The notes beneath the pieces were generated by a model. That model saw only the letters and a list, made by a program, of their open reading frames with translations. It made no database searches and was not told where the DNA came from. The position numbers were made by a program, and so were the translations under genes. This document shows positions 41,084 through 50,606 of a DNA stretch of 64,000 nucleotides, piece after piece. The stretch comes from Didymella arachidicola (lineage: Eukaryota; Ascomycota; Dothideomycetes; Pleosporales; Didymellaceae). Location: NCBI GenBank assembly GCA_016630955.3, contig CM049998.1, positions 930,001 through 994,000 on the forward strand. The letters are read 5' to 3'. Position 1 is the first letter of the stretch. Each line of letters begins with the position of its first letter.

Positions 41084-42928
41084 GGTGGCAAGCGAGCTGC
41101 GCACGCAAGCGAGCTGCGCACCCCACCAAACTTGCCCACCTCTTTCATCTTAACGTACAATGGCTCAACGCAGTGCTACTCAGATAACCTCAAATGAAGC
41201 AGATATTCAGCTTGCTATCTTGTCTATTACTTCTGGTCAATTACACGCTAATCGACGCGCTGCTAATACCTACAACGTTGCTGAATCTACACTGCGCAGC
41301 CGACGCGCTGGTGTACCTGCCCGACGCGATTGCCAGCCTAACTCAAGGAAGCTCACTCAGGTAGAAGAGGAGGTGATTGTTACCCATATACTTGACCTTG
41401 ACTTGCGTGGGTTTGCGCCCACGTACGCAGCTGTACGTGATATGGCTAATAGACTGCTGGCTGCGCGCAGCGCTGGTGAGGTTGGGCAGAAGTGGCCTGC
41501 CAACTTTGTTAAGCGTACAGACAGTCTTACGACGCGTTTTAATCGCGCATATGATAGGCAGAGAGCTCTGTGTGAAGATCCAGTCTTAATCAAGAAGTGG
41601 TTCGAGCTGGTAGAGCAGACAAAGATCAAGTACGGCATCTGTGATGATGACGTCTGGAACTTTGACGAGGCAGGCTTTATGATGGGCAAGATCACGACGC
41701 AGCTTGTCGTGACAGGGTCAGAGAGAAGAGGCCGGCCAAAGGCTCTTCAGCCTGGCAATCGTGAGTGGGCAACGTTGATTGCTGGTATCAATGCTGCTGG
41801 CTGGTCTATCCCACCATTCATCATCTTGACTGGCCAGTACCACCTCTCTGCCTGGTATAAGGACGCAGCAATCCCACGCGACTGGGCGATCGCAGTCAGC
41901 GACAACGGCTGGACTACCAACGAGCTAGGAGTAGAGTGGCTAGAGCACTTCAACGCTCATACAAAGGCTCGTACAGTAGGAGCACGTCGGCTGCTCATCC
42001 TTGATGGCCATGAGAGCCACCACTCTCTTAAGTTCCAGGAGATCTGCAAGGAGAACAATATCTACACGCTCTGCATGCCGCCTCACTCATCTCACCTTCT
42101 CCAGCCTCTTGACGTTGGCTGCTTCTCGCCATTGAAGCGCGCGTACAGCCGTGAGATTGAGAGCCTGATCCGCGACCATATCAACCACATCACCAAGCTT
42201 GAGTTCCTCCCAGCTATCAAGGCAGCGTACGATCGATCATTCACGTCTACCAATATCTGCTCTGCCTTCTCTGGCGCAGGGCTTGTCCCTCTCCATCCAG
42301 ATGTTGTTCTATCAAAGCTTGACGTACAGCTGCGTACACCAACGCCACCAGCAGCCCTGATAGAGGCTCTGTGGGAGGCTCGTACACCAAGCAACGTACG
42401 TGAGCTTGAGGCTCACTCAAGCCTAATACGTGAGCGCGTACGTAAGCATAAGAGCTCTTCGCCAGCGTCAATTATTGAAGCAATGGATCAGCTTAAGAAA
42501 GGGGCAGAGGTGATAATGCTATCTGCTGAGCTAATGCGCGATCGGATCACCAGCCTTGAGAAGGCAAATAAGGCAGCGTCTGCGCGTAGGTAGCGCAAGA
42601 GAAAGCGTATACAACACCAAGGAGTATTAACAATGGGAGCTGGAGAGGATATACTCGCTCAACGTGATGCTGAGCAGCAGACTGCTCGTGAGAAGCGTCA
42701 GACAGGATAGCAATCAGGCTTCAGCCGCCAGGCTCTGGCGCGCTGCAGCAAGTGTAGAGAGACTGGACACAACGCGCGTACGTGCAAGAAAGACACTATA
42801 GCTACTGCTTAATCTACTGCTTTAATCTCTATATATTATACTGTTGCGTTGTTAAGATATACGTCTAGAGAGGTGGGCAAGTTTGGCGGGGTGCGCAGCT
42901 CGCTTGCGTGCGCAGCTCGCTTGCCACC
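41084..42928 (+). mobile_element. Element G: pogo/Fot1-type transposon
   Basis: 1845 bp, TA flanks at 41082-41083 and 42929-42930. The inverted ends of about 58 bp differ at one position (ACC versus GCC in the inner part) and carry two 17-bp GCAAGCGAGCTGCGCAC units, then CCCCACCAAACTTG. It is the closest relative of B. It is inserted at GATAACG-TA-CGTTATC, a perfect palindrome over 16 bp. Confidence 0.9.
41160..42812 (+). pseudogene. Transposase of element G, nuclease core intact, two late stops
   Basis: Open from ATG 41160 for 477 codons (MAQRSATQITSNEADIQLAI) through both helix-turn-helix regions and the DDE core ([36 protein letters not shown]). TAG at 42591-42593 then cuts off the basic region and the CCHC tail. 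A second TAG lies near 42708. The frame goes on to TAA 42810-42812, for a total of 551 codons as in B. The first stop stands where B has Gln. The 477-residue product keeps all catalytic parts and might still work; whether the tail is needed is unknown. Confidence 0.85.
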
Positions 42929-42930
42929 TA

Positions 42931-43307
42931 CGTTATCGTAAGGTGAACATGAAGCTGTTGTACGAGGGCACGCGGGAGTTGAAGTGTAGCCGAGGCAAGG
43001 GCAACCCTTGAGTGGACGGTGGACGCCCCAAGCCCCGCCTTCCCAAGATGAACACGACCTCTCTTTGCGCAGCTAGAAGCAGGCAAAACCGTGTCAGTCG
43101 CGGTCCAGACAAGCATCATGACCACTACAGATTCAATGCATGGGCATGAAGCATCTAATCCGGGGTTGTGCGGGGCAGTGAGCACGGCTTCCGTGGGTTA
43201 CCGGTACCGAGCAATACGCAACATGTGAGCCGCAATCGGCATACAGAGAGGCTCTCGACTCTACCGCTGTGTTACTCGTGACCGTGGGGTGTGGAGAGCG
43301 GAACGTG
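42931..43307. other. Intergenic, G to the cupin promoter
   Basis: No gene recognised. It must carry the distal promoter of the cupin gene. Confidence 0.4.
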
Positions 43308-43334
43308 TTCGTACATTTCGTACATTTCGTACAT
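43308..43334 (+). promoter_or_regulatory. Three tandem TTCGTACAT repeats upstream of the cupin gene
   Basis: Perfect head-to-tail 9-mers at 43308-43316, 43317-43325 and 43326-43334, about 215 bp before the start codon and 50 bp before a TATA box. Two more copies precede the hydrolase at 39849. Confidence 0.5.
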
Positions 43335-43381
43335 CAGTAACTTCGGACTTTGGCTACTAATCAACATTGACCGTCGACGCT

Positions 43382-43389
43382 TTATAAAA
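43382..43389 (+). promoter_or_regulatory. TATA box of the cupin gene
   Basis: TTATAAAA about 160 bp before the start codon, with no ATG between it and 43548. Confidence 0.55.
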
Positions 43390-43547
43390 TCATCTGCTCA
43401 ATACATCCTCTTTGCCATAGACACTGATTGAGAAAACTTCATAAGACCATTGCTTGAGCTTCTCATCACGTCTCCAGCTTTGCAGTGTCAGTTCACACAT
43501 TAAGGAGTGACAATTCACCGTCTGAGCTTGAAGCTTCGATTCCCACG

Positions 43548-44654
43548 ATGAGCGCGACATCGTCACAAACGCCCGCCAAAATGGCTGTCTCCCAGTCCAG
43601 CAGCATGCCTCGCCTACAGCAACCTCCCGGAAAATCCAGCCCCTACATCATCCCCGCCTACGAAGGCGAGACCATCTTGATTCCCGGGACAAAACATACT
43701 GTGCGAATCCTCGCCAGCTCAAAAGAGACAGAAGACCTCTTCTCCGTCTTTGGCTTGGATGGCGTCATTGCTGATCCCCCAGGCTTCCACTACCACAACC
43801 TTGCGCACGACGTCTTCATGTGCACAAAAGGCCACCTCAAGGTTTGGGCAGATGATCGGTGCAAGATCCTCGGGCCTGGAGACTTCTGTTACGTCCCACC
43901 CAAGACCGTGCATCAGCCGCAGTTATTCGATGACGGAATCGTCGAGACAGTTGCACTCGTGACGCCAGGCCAGTGGGTCGATTTCTTCCGGTTCGTGTCT
44001 GAGAAATACGACGGCGTTATTGTCGACGAGTTCGACCCCAGGGACCCCAGGGACACTTTCGGACCCAGGATCAAGGAGCTCAGGGAGAATTACGACGTAG
44101 TATTCCAGTTTGGATACCAAGGCGCTGAGCTCAGCGAGTGGACGAAGGAGGACTCTGTGCTGCCTGAGGAGGCTGGCAAGCCGTACTATCTCAAAGCGAA
44201 CACGGGGCCGTGTTACCTACTGGAGGGAGTGCTGAGCCGACCCTTTATTACGACGAAGCAGAGCAAGGCACCCAAAGGGAACTTTGCCATTACGAGTATT
44301 GAGTCGAGCAACCGCTTGCCCAATTCGGTGCTCAGCAAGCCATTCACATTCGAAAAGATACATCAAGTGTACCACGTTTTGGATGGAGCGATCAACGTCA
44401 CGGTCGATGGGAGTGCGAACCTGGTCCGCGCAGGAGAGACTGCGTTTGTTCCAGCTGGCACTGAGATCACGATCGACTTCGTTGATCGGTACACCCGTTT
44501 CTGGGCGTACTCGAGCGGCGATGGGTTGGAGTCGCTTATTGCAGATGCGGGAGGCAAGTATGAAGGCAAAATTGTGCCAGATCAGAGCAGGCCGCTTGAC
44601 AAGGAGGCTCTGAAGAAGGCAGCGGATAAGCACAACGTTAAAATCTCGTTGTAA
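43548..44654 (+). CDS. Bicupin dioxygenase, quercetin 2,3-dioxygenase-like
   Basis: One exon, 368 residues. The frame is open from 43485 but the first ATG is 43548 (MSATSSQTPAKMA). Two cupin domains are visible. The N-terminal one (about 35-165) has FHYHNLAHDVF-x(n)-GHLKVW and PGDFCYVPPKTVHQ, giving His, His and His ligands with an Asp where quercetinases usually have Glu. The C-terminal one (about 210-345) has FTFEKIHQVYHVLDGAINV and AGETAFVPAGTE, with fewer ligand His. Fungal quercetinases open flavonols with release of CO, but they are secreted and this one has no signal peptide, so it is more likely an intracellular enzyme of a related reaction. Its upstream 9-mer repeats link it to the hydrolase gene. 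Confidence 0.85.
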   Translation: MSATSSQTPAKMAVSQSSSMPRLQQPPGKSSPYIIPAYEGETILIPGTKHTVRILASSKETEDLFSVFGLDGVIADPPGFHYHNLAHDVFMCTKGHLKVWADDRCKILGPGDFCYVPPKTVHQPQLFDDGIVETVALVTPGQWVDFFRFVSEKYDGVIVDEFDPRDPRDTFGPRIKELRENYDVVFQFGYQGAELSEWTKEDSVLPEEAGKPYYLKANTGPCYLLEGVLSRPFITTKQSKAPKGNFAITSIESSNRLPNSVLSKPFTFEKIHQVYHVLDGAINVTVDGSANLVRAGETAFVPAGTEITIDFVDRYTRFWAYSSGDGLESLIADAGGKYEGKIVPDQSRPLDKEALKKAADKHNVKISL

Positions 44655-47600
44655 CGTACTCGTGAATGATATATTAGATACAAAAGCTTAAGCTTCAGAC
44701 TCCCTAACGGCGGTCAGATACAATATCTGCCTAGCCTGTATTTCTCCTCCATTGCGTGTCTCCACTGAATCATAACTCCTGGCCCGCTTATTGATGGTGA
44801 TACCACCGCGTGAATGCACAGTACCACCGGCTATCGCGAGGATATGGTAAATCAGCACAAACACTACAGTAGGAGTTCAGTTGCCGTGCACTTGGCGAAC
44901 TCGTAGGCTGGCAGAAGAGGTGAACAGTGCGAATGATAGCTGTCCGCATCGTGTTGGGCTTGCTGTCCACATAACGCACGATCGTATGTATGACGGCGGT
45001 CGAAAGGGGATGGAGAAAATAGAGTTCTTGCCAGCCATCAACACCTAGCTTGATGTGGCTGCTACATTGGATTTGGAGACTGTGACTTATTATGACGCAG
45101 TGCTTCCATCGCAAACGTCTTCTTGGAAAGATTAGCATTTGTGATCCCTAGCATTTGCAATCCCTAGACCTTTTCATGGATCAGCATGACACGAACGCTT
45201 TGCAGTTCTTCTCAAGCGTATCTGACTGTGGGAACCTCACCACTTGTTAGACTCAGCGGGTCATTATGTCAGTACATGAGGCCAAAATGTCTAGATGCCA
45301 ACAGCCGCGCGTCTACCATCTTGCCAGCGACGCGAACACATGGCGTAGGTGACCAACGCATCCAAGCTTTTGTAAACGGCGATTTGAAACTCTATCCTTG
45401 GTGAAGCAAGCAGATCGGGCAACGATCAAGCCACAAGCTCCTCGCTATACGCACTATCAGCTCTCGCAAGTGGGCGAGGCAAAGCGCATTTGAGCGCCAC
45501 GAGCCCACTGAGACGTGAACTCCACTGCATGCAGCAATATGCGCGACTACCCCGACAATCGCCCGACCTGACAACTCTTACAGCAAGCTGATCCACGCAT
45601 GCGATTCCGCCCGTTAGCGCCCATTCTTTGCGCGGGTACCTGAGCATCTTCATCAGCTCTTACGAATCGTGGCGGGGAATCCCAAACACATTGAAAATTG
45701 GTACAGCCCAGCCATCTCGGAGCAAAATTCGTCCAATCTCTCGTCAGCAGTGTCACCGAGGCTCAACGGTACCTTGTTATCTGCCAATGTCTTCCCCATT
45801 ATGGTCTGTGAGCACCTGCAAGCCTCATCTCCCTCCAGCGTTGAGCATTCCAGGATGATGCCGGGGCGAGCTCGTACACGAGGGCACGCAAAACACGCTG
45901 ACTTGAGACCAGTTTGGTTCCCGTATAGCGAACCAAACTTTGCTGTTCAGAGAGCAATCGACCGACACGAGACTGGTGCGACAGAATGATTTGCACGCCA
46001 TGACTTCTGGGAGAGTCAGATTATGAGGCTGGCTGCTGCTAACAGGCCGTCGAGAGAACATTGCGTTGGCCAGCGCTGGAGCGGGACCTCGGAGCCGCAA
46101 TGACTTGAAAATTAGCACACCGCCGAAACATATTGACTCGCAGCATTTGGGCGCTGCGAGATGTCATATCACGAGGCCGGGATATGCAGGGACGGCCCTG
46201 AACTTACCAGATCCCAGGAAGGGCTTTCTCGTCGTTGATGCTCGAGTCGCAGCTAGTGTCGGAATAAGCAGTTGGGGCCCGCTTGTTCGCACGAAATGAT
46301 GGTCTGAGGGGCACAAGGCATGGCGGGCTGCCAAAGTTGACAGGGCGATCACCGCTGTCGTACCCGCGGCGAGTGCGCGACTGAAGCAGGTGCCAGACAT
46401 TGACGTGTCTCGTAGGCTTCTGGAAGAGACCTCAGAACCTATGGCGCCTGGATCAATCCTGGACGTGAGACTCACCGCTGCCGTACCCATAACAACAGCG
46501 GTGGAGGCCGGGCAAAGGTGGTTTACACGGTCGATCATAACGAGCCGGAGATACAGTGCAGAGTCAAGCGTCCGGCGCAAGATGTTCGTGGCAGGTGATT
46601 GATCCTGAGGCTGCAGGCGTCACGACAAGAGCGCGCGTAGACAGGCGCATTGCGAAGGGTGTCCCTACACTCTGGAGCCCTGGCGGCTGGCAGCCACGGG
46701 CACGAAAAGTGGATGCAACGCCCACGTTGCTGCTGTGCTCGTGCAGTGCGTGTTCCGCAAGCAGGTACGCAAGAGGGGCAAAGATTTGGCGTCTGGGCAA
46801 TTCCGTAAATCTGCCTTCGAGAAGTTCCGCGTCCTGGGATGATCGCTGTAACGCTGAGGCTGCTGTGTGCGACGATCGCGTAGGCGATAACAGCTGCCAA
46901 AATCAAGATCAGTCAGGGCTGCAAACGCTGGGGGAGGACTTCCCCAGCAAACTCGGGCTTGGTAGATGCCGGGTGTCATTGCGCAATATGTATACGAGAA
47001 TTGAATAAACGTTGTGGCTATTTCGAGACGCACGATACGATGTGAGATGCAACGCGGTTCGGATGCCTCGCCTGCACTGGGTGATGAGCAGGCACGCTAG
47101 ACTATTGACGTAACGGACGTACCTGCCTCCCGGGACAGACTTATCTCGACATCAACCAAGACATCGTCTGATTATGCCGTCACCAGAGGAAGCACACTGA
47201 ATTGCTGATGACCGTTTTCTTGTTTTACGGAAGCGCAGATCTGCAGCATGACGGTGTCACGATCTCACGATTCTGCCTTGTCTGTGGAGATGGGGCTGGG
47301 GAAACAAGCAGGTCGTGACGAGAGCACGGAAAAGCAACAACAGCCTGCCATAGCGTGTATACAGATCAAGCGCAAGCTCCGAAGCCCTCGCCGTGGCGCA
47401 CTGCAATTCACCCGGGCGAGAAATCCGCACTGCAACGCATGTGGCCTGGGAAAACCAATGTGTGCAGCTTATCTTCGAGTCGTTCTTCTTCGGTAAGATT
47501 TTGCTTTTTTGCGCCTTTGGCTAAGCTGTCGAGAATGGCAATTCCAGCGGGCGCGTGTCCCAACGTGTGGCTTGCACAAATCGTTTTGGTAGCGGGAAGA

Positions 47601-49456
47601 ATGCTTTTTCGCTGTTCCCCCGGTCGTGCGACCGCATCCTTCGCTCGTTGATCGAACGATATGAGTTGCTTTTTAACGGCACGGATGGTTCAAGCTGTAC
47701 GCGAGCATGCTAATCTGAACGTCTGGTTGAACCGTATTTCTTATTGTGATACGCACAAACGTAGCATGAATCGTGTAAGCGTGCGGCGGCTTCAGAATTC
47801 ATTGAAACGGTGATCTGGACATCTTTGACCTTCCGCGGCGTATACTCGGAACGCGAGAGGGTCCATTATCACCGAAGTACGGTGATCGTGATATTAGACA
47901 TGGGTCGTGCTGCAGAACTTTCGCCTTCAGAGAGATCTTTTGCGCTCAGTGAGCCCACAGACGCCATATGTGGCCTTACTACCGTGTATTGCACGCATGG
48001 ACAGTGGTGAAACATTTGGAGTGACGGTGTAGTGATGACAGGAGTTGCTAGTGAGCCCGGCCAGAAAGAAGCAGTCGTTATACCGTGAGCCTTACGGCGC
48101 GCTGTGTTGGGAGAGCATGCAGGGCGTCTATGCGGATTTTGCACGATGGTGTTATTGATGTTACCTCAACCAGGGTATAGTGGAGATGTGAGTACAGCAG
48201 ACTATTGACCAGACGCCGTTGCGGCATTCGATGCAGATGTCCTGACCGAGTCGATGCTGCCCACCGCCCTCATCCTAGCCTTGCCGACCTTCAGTTGCAG
48301 GCAGGCCTTTCTCTAGCAGTGAAGTTCGTAAGTTGCTGTGCGGTGATTCCATAAATTCTACTCAGGACAGCGGGTCTATGTCGAAGCATTAGCTGTTGAC
48401 CAAAAGGCAACTTCCGGTCTGTGGACAGGTAAGAAGGTCACGCTGTGGTGGATCGTTCTAGAGACCCACTACTCTCTTTGCTGCCACTGCAATATGAAAT
48501 TACATGTCCGCTTCGATTGGTTCAGTCTGCTGTTAGGCTGTAGTAGATAGTATCCTTGCGGTGAAGCTTAGCAATGTGTTGACCGGTGAACTCTCCAGTG
48601 CATCCACGCTCCTGCCAGAGATGAGGCGGTGAAGTCCGAAGGATTGGTCAGGCATCTGCCAAAGCACTCGTCTCCCCACAAGAGCTATATAGACAAGCTT
48701 TGAGTGTCCACGCGTGTATCAGGGTCAACGGGAGATGCGCATGACCACAGTGATTTCCATAGAGACAAGCATCGTGTCAGCGCAGTCTGGCATGAACCAG
48801 GCGTCACTGTTGACGTGGTAAGGGGAATTGCGCATAGTCACCTATCAATGCTGCATGGCAAGCAATTCGCAAATGATGGAGACCTTTAGCAACGGGCCCT
48901 AACGCGTGACATCGTGCGATATGTCGGGGGTATCGTGGTTGATCCTCCCTGTGCTTTGATTGCATTGTGTGCGACGCTGCAACAGTGCTCAATTTGGCGG
49001 TGAAATTCATGCAAACAACTCATCAGATCCGTGGTTCATCCACTCGATCAAAACACGCAATTACCAGGATGTACCCTGAAGAGAATCTTTAACCTTGATC
49101 ACTATTTTGACATTTGTCGGAGCACTTGAGTGCTATGCTGAAATACTACTATGATACAGAGAAAAAAAGGAAGCGCCCAACCAAGCAAATGGTGGCACAG
49201 ATAAACAAGACGTTCCAAGGGTTGATCTCGCGGAGCGAGAACTGGAAGTGTCGCGACGCCGGTGTAAATGCTAGTGAACAAATAACGTCTCCGAGAACGC
49301 CAAAGTAAAGGCCGTGATGATAATGACATCCATGGCAACGCGCGTCAAACGAACAAATGCCGCCTTGTTGATTTCCAAATATACATTATTGGCATCTGAG
49401 GCTGGGCCAAATAACGCCGTGAGAGAGATGACAGTCGAGGTACGCTTTTTGAGTCG
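44655..49456. other. 4.8-kb stretch with no recognisable gene
   Basis: Many ORFs of 60-150 codons on both strands overlap each other, most densely at 45.4-47.0 kb, without domain-like text. No long repeats, TIRs or LTRs are seen by eye and no tRNA-like T-arm was found. The right end includes the 3' region of the MtfA-like gene. Confidence 0.4.
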
Positions 49457-50606
49457 TTATGTCGTGATGGTAGTGCTTGTCGAAGCATGACACCCGCGCT
49501 CGTGGCGCTTCATGTTACTTCGCACGCTGAAGGCCTTGCCACAACCTGCTTGTGGACATTTGTAAGGCTTCTCGCCAGTGTGACTGTGGCTGTGGATGCG
49601 CAGACTGCTTGGCCGCGAGAATGCCTTATTGCAGGTCGAGCAGATGTATCTGTCCTGGGACTGAGGGAAAGCTGACTGACTGGAGGTACTGATGTAGTGG
49701 TGATGTTGCCAAGGGTTCGTGCTATTGACACTGGCACTAGGTTGAGGCATTGGCAGTGGCATCGTAGGTTGGTAATTCGAGGGCAGCGGTCGCTGAGCGT
49801 ACATGCCAGCACTGTTGTAAGAGTGCTGCTCAGGCGAGTAGAACGAGGCCGCTGATGCGTTACCTGGGGATGATTGGTAAGGAGACTGGGCATAGATCGA
49901 GCCGTTGTAGGGGGACATGGAGTGCGTGGGGATGGAGTCTCGCTTGGCAGGCGGCATTGATGACAGAACCTGGCGCTGGTGGTGGGGCTCCATGTTGTTG
50001 AGCGAGGCGCCCATGAAGTAGGCGGCCGAGGCAGCTGAGTGAGTCGATGCGGAAGACGGAGACCGTTGGCCGTCGCCGGCAGCATCAGGGTGCATTGGCG
50101 GCGTAGGAGGAAGGGCCATTCCAGTGTTGGTGTTTACTGTCGGAGCGGCGACGTAAGATGAGGGCTGCTGCAACCTTTGCACAGCGCCAGTAGACTGTTG
50201 TGTCTGTTGTGTCTGGCTCAACTGTGGCGAAGACGACTGCCTGTGTTGTGATGTGGGGCTCTGTCCAGCTGCTGGCTTAATTAGGACCAGTGAAGAGGAA
50301 GGTGCGAAGGGGCTACTTACCAGCTTCAGGCTTCTCACTGCCAGCGAACTCGAGAAGACTGGAAATTGAAGGCAGCGACGGCTTCTGCTCCTCGGCAGGC
50401 GGTGAGGGCGGTGACTGGGGCCTTTGTCGCTGGTACTGGTATTCGACGTGCTGTGGGTGTGCGGTGTAGAGGGTAGGCGCAACAGCAGCAGATGCCGGGT
50501 ATCCACGAGGTTGCGGCTGCTGGAAGTAGGCCGACTGCGGTGGTTGTTGGAACGCCTCGCGCTCCCGTACGCTGCCGTGTACCATGCTGGCAAGATGCAT
50601 TGCCAT
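49457..50606 (-). CDS. mtfA: C2H2 zinc finger transcription factor, MtfA-like
   Basis: Two exons, 50606-50321 and 50271-49457, giving 366 residues. The donor is GTAAGT. The acceptor is a tandem CAGCAG, so exon 2 may start at 50271 or 50268 and the product may differ by one residue. The N-terminus is Gln/Pro-rich with [12 protein letters not shown], then a long Ser/Pro/Tyr-rich part. Two C2H2 fingers lie at about residues 300-355: [16 protein letters not shown]...H...H, the linker TGEKPYK, and a C-x4-C finger [19 protein letters not shown] ending in RGCH rather than H-x3-H. These fingers match Aspergillus MtfA, a nuclear regulator of secondary metabolism and development. I rely on recall of that family, so orthology is probable, not proven. 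Confidence 0.8.

Noticed and set aside
43308..43334. CRISPR-like tandem repeat
   Set aside because: Direct 9-mers without spacers in a eukaryotic promoter; not a CRISPR array.
46164..46580. Minus-strand ORF of 138 codons
   Set aside because: Ser/Thr/Ala-rich with no recognisable motif, and overlaps equally open frames on the plus strand.
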